NCBI RefSeq assembly: GCF_029351045.1
Contig: NZ_JARKIN010000001.1
Location: 310,001-374,000 of the forward strand
Origin: Streptomyces sp. WMMB303
GTDB lineage: Bacteria > Actinomycetota > Actinomycetes > Streptomycetales > Streptomycetaceae
Direction of reading: 5' to 3'
Length of the DNA stretch: 64,000 nucleotides
The notes below the pieces were generated by a model, which made no database searches, had not been told where the DNA came from, and saw only the letters and a list, made by a program, of their open reading frames with translations. The position numbers and the translations under genes were made by a program. Numbering within the stretch: position 1 is the first letter of the stretch; each line of letters opens with the position of its first letter. Shown piece by piece: positions 27,226 to 36,856 of the stretch.

Positions 27226-29415
27226 ATGACCACCCTCCATCCTTCCGGCAGCGCGGCGGAGGCGCCGCGCCCCGGTCCCGGCTCCGATGCCGGGCACCGG
27301 GGCGGCCTCGGCGAGCGGATCCGGTCCCGGGCACGGCACCGACGGGCCGGACGGCCACGCTGGGAGTCCCCGGCGTTCTGGGCGCTGCTGGCGGTCTCCG
27401 CCGTGCTGTACCTGTACGGCCTCGGCTCCTCGGGCTACGCCAACTCCTTCTACTCGGCCGCCGCCCAGGCGGGTGGCACGAGTTGGAAGGCGTTCCTGTT
27501 CGGTTCGCTCGACGCGGGCAACGCCATCACCGTCGACAAGCCGCCGGCCGCACTGTGGCCGATGGGTCTCTCCGTCCGGCTCTTCGGCCTGGGGTCCTGG
27601 CAGGTCCTGGTGCCGCAGGCGCTGCTGGGCGTCGCCTCCGTCGGCGTGCTCTACTCGGCCGTGCGCCGCCGCACCGGGCCGGCCTCCGGTCTGCTCGCCG
27701 GGGCGCTGCTGGCCCTCACCCCGGTGGCGGCGCTGATGTTCCGCTTCAACAACCCGGACGCGCTGCTGTGCCTGCTGATGGTGGCGGCACTGTGGTGCAT
27801 GGGCCGGGCCGTGGAGGACGGCCGCACCAGGTGGCTGGTGCTGGCCGGAGCCTGCTTCGGAGCGGGATTCCTGGCCAAGGCCCTGCAGGCGTGGCTGATC
27901 CTGCCGGCCGTGGCGCTGGTCTACCTGGTCTGCGGACCGACCCGGCTGCGGAACCGGATCGGGCAGCTGCTGTGCGGCGGAGCGACCACCCTGGTCACCG
28001 CGGGCTGGTGGGTCGCCCTCGTGGAGCTGTGGCCCGCCGCCTCACGGCCCTACATCGGCGGCTCGCAGGAGAACAGCTTCCTGGAGCTGACCTTCGGCTA
28101 CAACGGCTTCGGCCGGCTGACCGGCGAGGAGACCGGCAGCGTCGGCGGCGGAGGCGGCCGCGGCGGCGCCTGGGGGCAGACGGGGCTGGACCGGCTGTTC
28201 ACCGGCACCGCGGGCGGTCAGATCTCGTGGCTGCTGCCGGCCGCCCTGCTGTTCCTGGTCGCGGGGCTGGTCCTGGCGGGCAGGGCGTCCCGCACGGAAC
28301 CGCTGCGGGCCGCGTTCCTGCTGTGGGGCGGCTCGCTGCTGAGCACGGCTGCGACCTTCAGCTTCATGTCCGGAATCTTCCACGACTACTACACCGTCGC
28401 GCTGGCGCCCTCTGTCGCGGCCGTGGTGGCCATGGGTGCGGCCACGCTGTGGCGGGAGCCGAGCCGGCCGCTGCGGAACGCGGTCCTGGCGGCGGCGGTC
28501 GCGGGGACGGCGGGCTGGTCGTTCGTCCTGCTGGGCCGGGCCCCGGACTGGTTCCCGTGGCTGCGCTGGGTGGTCTCGGCCGCGGGTGTCGCGGCGGCCT
28601 GCGGGCTGCTTGCGGCCGCCGTGCTGCCCCGCACCCTGGGGGGCGCGGTCGCGGCGCTGGGACTGCTCGCGGCGGTCGCCGGGCCGGTGGCCTACACGGT
28701 GAGCACCGTCGGTACCCCGCACACCGGCTCGATCGTCACGGCGGGCCCAGCGGTGAGCCGGGGCGGACCGCCCGGCATGCGGGGCGGGGGCAAGGGCATG
28801 CCGGGGCCGGGCACGAAGCGCCCCACCCCCGGAGCGGGACAGAGACAGGGCGCGGGACCGGGCCGCGGACAGACGCCCGGTGGGCAGCAGGGATCCCCGG
28901 GCGGCGGAACGGGCACGCAGCAGGGTGCCGACGCCGGACCCGGTGTGCCGCCCGGTCCCGGCGGCCCCGGGCAGCGAACCGGCCGAGGCGGCGGCACGGG
29001 CGGCGGACGGGGCGGCCCCGGCGGCGGGGGCGGGATGGGCGGGCTGCTCGACGGCAGCCGGGTCTCGGCGAAGGCGGCGGCGCTGCTGAGCGCGGACGCC
29101 GGGTCCTGCACCTGGGCGGCGGCCGCCGTCGGCTCGCAGAACGCGGCGAGCTATCAGCTCTCCACCGAGCTGCCGGTGATGGCGATCGGCGGCTTCAACG
29201 GAACCGACCCCTCGCCCACGCTCGCACAGTTCAAGAAGTACGTGGAGCAGGGGCGGATCCACTACTTCGTCGCCGGTTCCCGGGGCGGCCCCGGAGGGGA
29301 CCGTGGCACCTCCGCGCAGATCAGCTCGTGGGTGGCGGAGAAGTACCCGGAGGTGCAGGCAGGCGACGCCACCTTCTACGACCTCACCCGGCCGAAGGAG
29401 GCAGCGGCGGAGTGA
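27226..29415 (+). CDS. GT39-type polytopic membrane glycosyltransferase (ArnT/YkcB-like)
   Basis: A 729-residue membrane enzyme. After the first helix comes the GT-C catalytic loop (SSGYANSFYSAAAQAG and GNAITVDKPPAALW, with the acidic DKPP motif), then 10-12 helices to about residue 510. A Gly/Pro-rich low-complexity linker (about 515-610) leads to a C-terminal extracytoplasmic domain (SYQLSTELPVMAIGGFNGTDP). Related proteins transfer a sugar from a polyprenyl-phosphate donor to a cell-envelope or protein acceptor. The acceptor is unknown. The start has only a weak GAAAG ribosome-binding site. Confidence 0.87.
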   Translation: MTTLHPSGSAAEAPRPGPGSDAGHRGGLGERIRSRARHRRAGRPRWESPAFWALLAVSAVLYLYGLGSSGYANSFYSAAAQAGGTSWKAFLFGSLDAGNAITVDKPPAALWPMGLSVRLFGLGSWQVLVPQALLGVASVGVLYSAVRRRTGPASGLLAGALLALTPVAALMFRFNNPDALLCLLMVAALWCMGRAVEDGRTRWLVLAGACFGAGFLAKALQAWLILPAVALVYLVCGPTRLRNRIGQLLCGGATTLVTAGWWVALVELWPAASRPYIGGSQENSFLELTFGYNGFGRLTGEETGSVGGGGGRGGAWGQTGLDRLFTGTAGGQISWLLPAALLFLVAGLVLAGRASRTEPLRAAFLLWGGSLLSTAATFSFMSGIFHDYYTVALAPSVAAVVAMGAATLWREPSRPLRNAVLAAAVAGTAGWSFVLLGRAPDWFPWLRWVVSAAGVAAACGLLAAAVLPRTLGGAVAALGLLAAVAGPVAYTVSTVGTPHTGSIVTAGPAVSRGGPPGMRGGGKGMPGPGTKRPTPGAGQRQGAGPGRGQTPGGQQGSPGGGTGTQQGADAGPGVPPGPGGPGQRTGRGGGTGGGRGGPGGGGGMGGLLDGSRVSAKAAALLSADAGSCTWAAAAVGSQNAASYQLSTELPVMAIGGFNGTDPSPTLAQFKKYVEQGRIHYFVAGSRGGPGGDRGTSAQISSWVAEKYPEVQAGDATFYDLTRPKEAAAE

Positions 29416-29611
29416 CCGGGGGCCGCGGGCGGCAGGGCCGGCGTCGGAACCGACCCGCCTCCCACGGCTGTCCGGCAGTCCCCGACACCGTGGTGCCGGC
29501 ACGGCCGGCGGCAGGGCACGGAGCCCGGTCGGCTTCCCGGAACCGGGGACCGCTGTGAGGGCCGGCCCCTTGACCGGGCGGTGCGGGGGTCCTAGATTCC
29601 CCGGAACCAAC

Positions 29612-29624
29612 AGGAAACTTTCCT
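29612..29624. promoter_or_regulatory. Palindromic operator upstream of the ROK gene
   Basis: AGGAAACTTTCCT is a perfect 6-1-6 palindrome 66 nt before the ROK start in an AT-richer island. Sequences of this type precede ROK regulators and sugar genes in Streptomyces, so autoregulation is likely. Confidence 0.65.
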
Positions 29625-29689
29625 TACGGATATCGGCCGTCCACGCGGTCCGGCACCGGACGGCAGATCCGGAGAGACAGGGCATCACC

Positions 29690-30871
29690 ATGGCCGCACC
29701 GACCGTTCCGAGCGGTATCGGCACTCCGGGCGTCCCGCGCGTACTGCGCGCCATGAACGACCGCGCCGCACTCGACCTGCTCGTGGCGCACGGCCCGCTC
29801 ACCCGCACCCGGATCAGCGAACTGACCGGCCTGTCCAAACCGACCGCCTCCCAGCTCCTGAGCCGACTGGCGGAGTCCGGCCTGGTGCGCACCCGCAGCA
29901 AGGAGCGCGGCAGGCCCGGCCCCGACGCGCTGCTGTACGAGATCGACCCGACGGCCGCCCGGGTGGCCGCGCTCTCCGCGGGCCCCCGGGGTGTCTCCGC
30001 GGTGGTCGCCGACCTCGCGGGCACCGTCGTCGGCCGGGCCCGTGTGGCGGCGGACCCGGCAACCGGAGGTTCTCGCGACCGGACCGCGCGGCTGGTCGGG
30101 AAAGCCGTGGGCGCCGCGCTGCGGGAGGCCGGCTCGGAGCGGCCCCGCCCGCACACCACCGTCATCGGGACCCCCGGAGCGATCGACCCCCGCTCGGGTG
30201 AACTGCGCTACGCACCGCACCTGCCCGGCTGGCACTCCCGCGCCCTGCACACCGAGCTCACCGAGGTTCTGGGCGCCCCGGTGACCATCGAGAACGACGT
30301 GAATCTGGCGGCCGTGGCGGAACGGCACGCGGGCGCGGCCCGGGGCCACGACGACTTCGTCCTGGTATGGGTCGACGACGGCATCGGCGCCGCCGTCTTC
30401 GCCAACGGCGCCCTGCTGCGCGGGGCGACGGGCGGGGCGGGCGAGGTGGGCTACATGCCGCTGCCCGGTGCTCCGCTCGCCCGGGGCGGCCCGGGCACGT
30501 ACGCGCGAGCCGACGCGGGGGGCGGGTTCCAGAGCCTGGTCTCGGTGCCGGCGGTATGCCGCCTCGCTGGCGGCGCGCCGCTGGCCGAGGCGTTGGCCGA
30601 CCCGTGGGTGCGGACCGAGACCGCTCGCCGGCTGGCCGACGGCATCGCCGCCCTGACTGCGGTCCTCGACCCGCGTCTGGTCGTGCTGTCCGGCGCCGTA
30701 CCGCGCGCCGGAGGGGAAGAGCTGCGCGCGCTGGTGGAGCGCGAACTGACCGGGCTCGCGCTGCCCCGACCGCTGCTGCGGCTGAGCGAGCTGGAGGACG
30801 ACCCGATTCTGGGCGGGGCGCTGCTCTCCGCCCTGGCGCGGGCTCGTGACGACGTGTTCGACACCGGCTGA
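29690..30871 (+). CDS. ROK-family transcriptional regulator
   Basis: A 393-residue regulator. Residues about 20-80 form a winged helix (LTRTRISELTGLSKPTASQLLSRLAESGLV). The rest is a ROK sugar-kinase-like domain (TPGAIDPRSGELRYAPHLPGW, IENDVNLAAVAERHAGAA, VWVDDGIGAAVFANGALLRGATGGAGEVGYMPL, broken here to quote). It probably represses the GH4 and kinase genes that start 95 nt downstream and is relieved by a sugar or sugar phosphate. The zinc-binding Cys cluster typical of ROK kinases is absent, which fits a regulator. ATG 29690 has GGAGAG 13 nt upstream. Confidence 0.9.
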   Translation: MAAPTVPSGIGTPGVPRVLRAMNDRAALDLLVAHGPLTRTRISELTGLSKPTASQLLSRLAESGLVRTRSKERGRPGPDALLYEIDPTAARVAALSAGPRGVSAVVADLAGTVVGRARVAADPATGGSRDRTARLVGKAVGAALREAGSERPRPHTTVIGTPGAIDPRSGELRYAPHLPGWHSRALHTELTEVLGAPVTIENDVNLAAVAERHAGAARGHDDFVLVWVDDGIGAAVFANGALLRGATGGAGEVGYMPLPGAPLARGGPGTYARADAGGGFQSLVSVPAVCRLAGGAPLAEALADPWVRTETARRLADGIAALTAVLDPRLVVLSGAVPRAGGEELRALVERELTGLALPRPLLRLSELEDDPILGGALLSALARARDDVFDTG

Positions 30872-30966
30872 GCGCACTGCGGCCGCATCGGTCCGCCTCC
30901 CACCGCCCTCTTTCGACAGGACCTTCCCCGAGGCGTCACCCGCACCGGAGCACAGGACGGAGAGAC

Positions 30967-32232
30967 ATGAAACTGGCCGTGGTCGGCGGAGGCTCGACCT
31001 ACACGCCCGAACTCGTCGACGGCTTCGCACAGTTGCGCGAGGTGTTGCCGATCGACGAGCTGGCCCTGATCGATCCGGCGGCCGACCGGCTGAACCGCGT
31101 CGGCGGCCTGGCCCGGCGCATCTTCGCCCGGCAGGGCCACCCCGGCACCGTGACCACCACCGACGATCCGGACGCCGGTGTCGACGGCGCGGACGCCGTG
31201 CTGCTCCAACTGCGGGTGGGCGGCCAGGCCGCCAGGGAACGGGACGAGACCTGGCCGCTGGAGTGCGGCTGCGTCGGCCAGGAGACCACCGGTGCCGGAG
31301 GACTGGCCAAGGCGCTGCGTACCGTGCCGGTGGTGCTGGACATCGCCGACCGGGTACGTCGCCGCAACCCCGACGCCTGGATCATCGACTTCACCAACCC
31401 CGTCGGCATCGTCACCCGCGCGCTGCTCGACGCCGGGCACAAGGCGGTCGGGCTGTGCAACGTGGCCATCGGCTTCCAGCGGAAGTTCGCACGACTGCTG
31501 GAGACCGCACCCTCCCAGGTACATCTGGAACACGTCGGACTCAATCACCTCACCTGGGAGCTGGGCGTCCGACTCGGCGGCCCGGACGGTACCGACGTGC
31601 TGCCCGGCCTGCTGGCCGAGCACGGCGCGGCCGTCGCCGAGGACGTGCGGCTGCCCCGCGCGCTGGTCGAGCACCTGGGTGCCGTGCCGTCCTACTACCT
31701 GCGCTACTACTACGGACACGACGAGGTGGTGCGCGCCCAGCGGGAGGGGCCCACCCGGGCCGCGGAGGTGGCCGCGCTGGAGCGGGAACTGCTGGAGATG
31801 TACGCCGACCCGGCCCTGGATTCCAAGCCCGGACTGCTGGCCCGTCGCGGCGGTGCCTACTACTCGGAGGCAGCCGTCGACCTGGCCGCCTCCCTGCTGC
31901 GCGCAGGTGGCAGCGCCCACCAGGCGGTCAACACCCGCAACCGGGGGACGCTGCCCTTCCTGCCGGACGACGCGGTGATCGAGACCCAGGCCCGGATCGG
32001 CCCCGACGGCGCCCGTCCCCTGCCGGTGCCCGCGCTCGACCCGCAGTTCACCGGGCTCATCTCGCACACGGCCGCATACGAGGAACTGGCCCTGCGCGCC
32101 GCCCTGCACGGCGGCCGCGACCGGGTCTTCGCCGCGCTGCTCGCGCACCCGCTCATCGGCCAGTTCGACCGGGCCGAGCAGCTGACCGACCGGCTTCTCG
32201 CACACAACAAGGAACACCTCGCGTGGGCCTGA
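30967..32232 (+). CDS. GH4 6-phospho-beta-glucosidase-like enzyme
   Basis: A 421-residue NAD+- and metal-dependent glycosidase of family GH4. The nucleotide-binding VVGGGSTYTPELVDGF is at the N-terminus, the metal-site Cys is in GLCNVAIGFQRKF and the metal-site His in GLNHLTWE. TNPVGIVTRALL is also conserved. GH4 enzymes act by oxidation-elimination and usually need 6-phosphorylated glycosides. The overlapping downstream gene encodes a sugar kinase, which may supply them. GGAGAG precedes ATG 30967. Confidence 0.9.
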   Translation: MKLAVVGGGSTYTPELVDGFAQLREVLPIDELALIDPAADRLNRVGGLARRIFARQGHPGTVTTTDDPDAGVDGADAVLLQLRVGGQAARERDETWPLECGCVGQETTGAGGLAKALRTVPVVLDIADRVRRRNPDAWIIDFTNPVGIVTRALLDAGHKAVGLCNVAIGFQRKFARLLETAPSQVHLEHVGLNHLTWELGVRLGGPDGTDVLPGLLAEHGAAVAEDVRLPRALVEHLGAVPSYYLRYYYGHDEVVRAQREGPTRAAEVAALERELLEMYADPALDSKPGLLARRGGAYYSEAAVDLAASLLRAGGSAHQAVNTRNRGTLPFLPDDAVIETQARIGPDGARPLPVPALDPQFTGLISHTAAYEELALRAALHGGRDRVFAALLAHPLIGQFDRAEQLTDRLLAHNKEHLAWA

Positions 32233-33380
32233 TCCGAGCCCGTTCCGCGGCACCTGCCGCCGGACCGCGTCCCGCGGCGTCCGCCGCCGCGGGCACCGCC
32301 GGGTTCCCGGCCCGCGTGCCGGGCGCCGGCCCCTCCCCCGCCCTCCTGGCCGTCGACGCGGGCAACAGCAAGACCGACGTGGCGCTGCTCGGTACCGACG
32401 GCAGCGTGCTGGGCACCGCGCGCGGGGGCGGCTTCCGCCCGCCCGCCGTGGGGGTCGACGCCGCCGTGGACGTCCTCGCCGAGGCCGTCGAGCGGGCACA
32501 CGCCGCGGCCGGGCCGGGCGGCGGCACGGCTCCCGTGCATCAGGTGACGGCCTGCCTGGCCAACGCCGACCTGCCCGTCGAGGAGGAGACCCTGACCGAG
32601 GCGCTCACCGCGCGCGGCTGGGGGCGGCGGGTGGCCGTGCACAACGACACGTTCGCCGTGCTGCGCGCCGGAATCACCGCACGGGACGGCGAGGCGGCGC
32701 CCCGCGGGGTGGCCGTCGTGTGCGGCGCCGGGATCAACTGCGTCGGCGTCCGGTCCGACGGGCGCACCGCGCGCTTCCCCGCCCTCGGACGGCTCTCCGG
32801 GGACTGGGGCGGCGGCGGCGGGCTGGGCGAGGAGGCGCTGTGGCACGCGGCGCGCGCCGAGGACGGCCGGGGGGAGCCCACCCTGCTGCGTACGGCCCTG
32901 CCCGCACACTTCGGTCTGGAGTCGGTGTACGCGCTGATCGAGGCCGTGCATCTGGGGCGCATCGCCTGGGAGCGGCGGCTGGAACTGGTGCCGGTGCTCT
33001 TCGCGGCGGCCCGCAGGGGGGACGCCGTCGCGGACGGGCTGGTCGCACGAATGGCCGAGGAGGTGGCCACGATGGCGGTAGTGGCCCTGCGCGAGCTGGA
33101 CCTGCTGACGGAGGAGGTCCCGGTGCTGCTCGGCGGGGGCGTCCTCGCCGCGGGCCACGCCCTGCTGGACGACCGGGTCACCCGGCTGCTGGCGGAGCGC
33201 GCCCCGCGTGCCGTTCCCCGTGTCGTGCGGGCCCGCCCGGTACTCGGCGCCGCTCTGCTGGGCCTGGACACGCTCGGCGCATCCGTCGCGGCGCACGACC
33301 GCGCGCGCCGGTACTTCGAGCCGCCGCGGCTCTCGGACGGCGCGCCCGCAGCCCCGGGCCCCGGCGCGGCCCGGGGCTGA
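32223..33380 (+). CDS. BadF/BadG-type sugar kinase (N-acetylglucosamine kinase family)
   Basis: A 385-residue ATPase of the actin-like kinase superfamily: phosphate-1 motif LLAVDAGNSKTDVALLG, later HNDTFAVLRAG, VVCGAGINCVGV and LGRLSGDWGGGGGLGEEAL. Relatives phosphorylate GlcNAc and related sugars. The GTG 32223 start overlaps the GH4 gene by 10 nt and has AAGGAA 8 nt upstream, so the two are coupled. The first 35 residues are Ala/Pro-rich and may be dispensable. Its substrate may be what the GH4 enzyme hydrolyses (inferred). Confidence 0.87.
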   Translation: MGLIRARSAAPAAGPRPAASAAAGTAGFPARVPGAGPSPALLAVDAGNSKTDVALLGTDGSVLGTARGGGFRPPAVGVDAAVDVLAEAVERAHAAAGPGGGTAPVHQVTACLANADLPVEEETLTEALTARGWGRRVAVHNDTFAVLRAGITARDGEAAPRGVAVVCGAGINCVGVRSDGRTARFPALGRLSGDWGGGGGLGEEALWHAARAEDGRGEPTLLRTALPAHFGLESVYALIEAVHLGRIAWERRLELVPVLFAAARRGDAVADGLVARMAEEVATMAVVALRELDLLTEEVPVLLGGGVLAAGHALLDDRVTRLLAERAPRAVPRVVRARPVLGAALLGLDTLGASVAAHDRARRYFEPPRLSDGAPAAPGPGAARG

Positions 33381-33481
33381 TCGCGCCCGGCGGCGGAATA
33401 CCGGCCCCGCCGGGGAGCACGACAGCGGACCAGGGGGGAGGATGGGAGGGTACGGCCCCGTCCAGGGAGGTAGCCGGCGTC

Positions 33482-35566
33482 GTGACGAACCGCGAGGAGC
33501 CGCCCGAGGGTGACACCGGCGGGGTGCCGGGGGTCAGCCTCTCCCCGCCCGGTGGGCTCCTGGATGTGCTGGCGGTCGGCGCCGTACTGCTGGACGAGCA
33601 CGGGCGCATCGTCCTGTGGAGCCCGCAGGCCGAGGAACTGTTCGGATATTCGGCGGCGGAGGCCCTGGGCCGGTACGCGGCTCCGCTGCTGGTGCCGGAG
33701 CAGCGGACCGCGCTCGTCCTCCGCCTCTTCGACGAGGTGATCCGGGAGGGCAAGAGCTGGGCGGGCGTCTTCCCCGTCGTCTGCAAGGACGGCCGGACCC
33801 GCAAGCTGGAGTTCCGCAACATGCGGCTCCATGACGACCAGGGCGCCCGCTACGCGCTGGCGCTGGTCACGGACCGGGCCGCGCTCCGCGAGGTGGAACG
33901 CGATCTGGCCTTCTCCACACTGCTCATCCGGCAGTCCCCGATGGGCATCGCGGTCATGGACACCGATCTGCGCTATGTCTCGGTCAACCCCGCCCTCACC
34001 CGCCTCGACGGGGTCGACGAGGAGGGGCATCTGGGCAGGACGGTGCGCGACGTCCTGCCTCCGACCCACGCCAGGGAAGCGGACTCGGTGCTGCGCCGGG
34101 TCCTGGAGACGGGCGAGCCGGTCATCGACCGGGAGGTGCTGGGCAGCGAGACCCCGGGAGGCCGCGGCCACGCCTGGTCCGTCTCCGTCTACCGGCTCGA
34201 CGACTCCGGTGGGCGCCCGCTGGGCCTCTCCATCTCCGTCACCGACATCACCGCCCGGCACCAGGCCGCGCTCCAGGCCGAGCTGGCCCGGGAACGCCTC
34301 TCGCACCTGGCCGAGGCGTCCGTACGGATCGGTACCACGCTCGACCTGGAGCAGACGGCGCGCGAACTCGCCGAGATCACCGTCCCCGAACTGGCCGACA
34401 TCGCCGCCGTCGATGTGCTGGACGCGGCCGTGCGGGACCGGCCCGGGGGCCTCTCGGCGGAGGGGAGCGCCACCTTCCGCGCCCTGGCGCTGGTGGCCGG
34501 CTATCCCACGGTCGCGGTCGAGGCAGCCGACTCGCCCGGGCAGGTGGCCCGGTACGGCGCCGAGCGGCTCGTGACCCGCTGCGTCGCCACGGGGCAGCCG
34601 GTCGCCGTACCGGCCGTCCAGGACGAGGACCTGAGCAGGATCGCCCGCGACGAGCACGCCGCCGGCCTCCTCGCCCAGGCGGGCGTCCATTCCTACCTCG
34701 CGGTTCCACTGATCGCCCGCGGCGAGGTGCTGGGTGCGCTCGACCTCAAGCGCACCCGCAACCCGAAGCCCTTCGACCACGACGACACGATCCTGGCCTG
34801 CGAACTGGCCGGGCGCGCCGCCGTCTGCATCGACAACGCCCGCCTCTACCGCCAGCAGCGCAGTATCGCCCTGATGCTGCAGCGCAGTCTGCTGCCGACA
34901 CCCGCCACCGCCACCACCCGGCTGCGCATCGCCTCCCGGTACCAGCCGGCCGGAGCGCACAGCGAGATCGGGGGCGACTGGTTCGACGTCCTCGAGCTGG
35001 CGGAGGACCGCACCGCGCTGGTGGTCGGCGATGTGATGGGCAGCGGCATCAACGCCGCCGCCACCATGGGCCGGCTGCGCACCGCGACCCAGACGCTCGC
35101 CCGGCTGGCGCTGCAGCCGACCGAGGTGCTGCACCATCTCGACCAGATCACCACCGGCCTCGATCCGTACTTCGCCACCTGTCTCTACGCCGTCTACGAT
35201 CCGCGCGGGAACCGCTGCCGGATCGCCTCCGCGGGGCACCTGCCGCCCGTCCTGGTCCCGGCGCGGGGCGAACCGCGGCTGGTGGAGGTGGTGCCCGGCA
35301 CCCCGCTGGGGGTCGGCGGCGGTACTCACAGCACGGTCTCCGTCGATCTGTATCCGGGCGACCTGCTGGTGCTCTACACCGACGGTCTGATCGAGACGCG
35401 GCACGACGACATCGAGGACCGACTGGAGGTGCTGCTGGGCCTGCTGCGCCCGGTCGCCGGGGCCGACGACTCCTTGGAGCAGACCTGCGACCTGCTCCTC
35501 GAAGCGTTGCGCAGTCCCGAGAACCACGACGACGTGGCGCTGCTCCTCGTCAGTCCGACGGAGTAG
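33482..35566 (+). CDS. Soluble PAS-PAS-GAF-SpoIIE protein phosphatase
   Basis: A 694-residue cytosolic phosphatase. PAS 1 is at about residues 20-135 (DEHGRIVLWSPQAEELFGYSA), PAS 2 at 150-260, GAF at 275-440, and a SpoIIE/PP2C domain at 455-690 (GGDWFDVLELAEDRTALVVGDVMGSG, SAGHLPPVLVP, VLYTDGLIETR). Unlike the copy near 20 kb it lacks membrane helices and a C-terminal kinase domain. It likely controls an anti-sigma factor antagonist by dephosphorylation in response to small-molecule or redox input. GTG 33482 has GGGAGG upstream. It stands alone. Confidence 0.88.
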   Translation: MTNREEPPEGDTGGVPGVSLSPPGGLLDVLAVGAVLLDEHGRIVLWSPQAEELFGYSAAEALGRYAAPLLVPEQRTALVLRLFDEVIREGKSWAGVFPVVCKDGRTRKLEFRNMRLHDDQGARYALALVTDRAALREVERDLAFSTLLIRQSPMGIAVMDTDLRYVSVNPALTRLDGVDEEGHLGRTVRDVLPPTHAREADSVLRRVLETGEPVIDREVLGSETPGGRGHAWSVSVYRLDDSGGRPLGLSISVTDITARHQAALQAELARERLSHLAEASVRIGTTLDLEQTARELAEITVPELADIAAVDVLDAAVRDRPGGLSAEGSATFRALALVAGYPTVAVEAADSPGQVARYGAERLVTRCVATGQPVAVPAVQDEDLSRIARDEHAAGLLAQAGVHSYLAVPLIARGEVLGALDLKRTRNPKPFDHDDTILACELAGRAAVCIDNARLYRQQRSIALMLQRSLLPTPATATTRLRIASRYQPAGAHSEIGGDWFDVLELAEDRTALVVGDVMGSGINAAATMGRLRTATQTLARLALQPTEVLHHLDQITTGLDPYFATCLYAVYDPRGNRCRIASAGHLPPVLVPARGEPRLVEVVPGTPLGVGGGTHSTVSVDLYPGDLLVLYTDGLIETRHDDIEDRLEVLLGLLRPVAGADDSLEQTCDLLLEALRSPENHDDVALLLVSPTE

Positions 35567-35686
35567 CACGGCGGCCCCGCGGCGGCGGGCGCCAGGGCCG
35601 GAAGGGGGCGGCCGCGCCGACGGACGTAGGCTCGGAGGGGAGCAGGGCCGTGACCGGATGCGGCCCGTCATGGCTGGAAGGCGACC

Positions 35687-36826
35687 GTGACCGCGAACAC
35701 CGAGCACCCGTCCCTGCTGGATCTGCCGCCGCTGAGTGCGGAGCACTTCGCCGCCGTCGAGGACAAGGTGGCCTCGCTGCTGCGGACCCGGGGCGACATC
35801 GTGACGATGCAGGGCGAGGCGCTGCTCCCGCTGGAGGCATGTATCCGTGCGGCGGCGCCGCGCGGCAGTACGGCGCTGAACGTGGTCACCGGCCCCTACG
35901 GCGAGACGTTCGGCGGCTGGCTGCGGTCCTGCGGCGCGGAGGTCGTCACACTGACCGCGCCGTTCACCGGCGCCGTCGGGGCGGACGAGGTGGCCCGGGC
36001 GCTGCACGAGCACCCGGAGACCGGCCTGGTGAGCCTCGTCCACGCGGAGGCGGCGACCGGCAACACCAACCCGGTCGCCGAGATCGGCGCCGCTGTGCGC
36101 GAGCACGGGGCGCTGCTGATGCTGGACGCGGTCGCCTCGGTGGGGGCCGAGCCGCTGCTGACCGACGCCTGGGGCGTGGACCTGTGCGTCATCGGTGGTC
36201 AGAAGGCGCTGGCCGGTCCGGCCGGGGTGTCGGCCGTGTCGGTGAGCGCCCGTGCGTGGGACCGGATCGCCGCTAACGAGAGCGCGCCCCGCCGCTCCTA
36301 TCTGTCGCTGCTGGACTGGAAGGAACGGTGGCTGGACGGCGGCCGGAAAGCGCTGCCGCACGCTCCGGCGCAGTTGGAGATGCTGGCCCTGGAAGCAGCC
36401 GTCGACCGGGTGCTCGCGGAGGGCCTGGACTCCTCGATCGCCCGGCACCGGGCGGCGTCGGCCGCGACGCGCGCCGGGGTGCGGGAACTGCCCGCGCTGG
36501 CCGCGTATGTGACGCGGGACCAGGACGCGGCCCCGGCCGCGACGACGCTCCGGGTCCCGGCCGACGGCATGGACGCACGCGAGGTGGTCGCCGCGGCGCT
36601 CGGCGCCGCCCCGGAGGCACCGCTGCAGGCCGCGGGCGGTGCCCTGGCCGCGGAGGTGCTGCGCGTCAACCATTACGGGCGGTCGGCCGACCGCACGGTC
36701 GTGTTGGACTCGCTGGCGGCGCTGGCCGACGGCTTGGCCGCGCTCGGTGTGCCCGGCGCAGCGGATGCCGGGGCGGAGGCGCGCGAGGCTGCCGCCGCGG
36801 CGTGGGAGAGCGCGCTGCGGGCGTGA
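35687..36826 (+). CDS. PLP-dependent class V aminotransferase (alanine-glyoxylate type)
   Basis: A 379-residue fold-type I aminotransferase. The PLP lysine is in VIGGQKALAGPAG, preceded by the cofactor Asp in LMLDAVASVG and an N-terminal TGPYGETFGGW segment. Family members move the amino group of alanine or serine to glyoxylate or pyruvate. GTG 35687 has GGAAGG 5 nt upstream. The gene is isolated and convergent with the HD-domain gene, 30 nt apart. Substrates are not determined by sequence. Confidence 0.85.
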   Translation: MTANTEHPSLLDLPPLSAEHFAAVEDKVASLLRTRGDIVTMQGEALLPLEACIRAAAPRGSTALNVVTGPYGETFGGWLRSCGAEVVTLTAPFTGAVGADEVARALHEHPETGLVSLVHAEAATGNTNPVAEIGAAVREHGALLMLDAVASVGAEPLLTDAWGVDLCVIGGQKALAGPAGVSAVSVSARAWDRIAANESAPRRSYLSLLDWKERWLDGGRKALPHAPAQLEMLALEAAVDRVLAEGLDSSIARHRAASAATRAGVRELPALAAYVTRDQDAAPAATTLRVPADGMDAREVVAAALGAAPEAPLQAAGGALAAEVLRVNHYGRSADRTVVLDSLAALADGLAALGVPGAADAGAEAREAAAAAWESALRA

Positions 36827-36856
36827 TCCGCGGCAGGGGGGCGGTACAGGCCGCGC

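Noticed and set aside
27005..27229. A 74-codon gene ending in ATGA before the glycosyltransferase
   Set aside because: No ribosome-binding site, no recognisable sequence and declining codon bias; stop-start overlap alone is weak.
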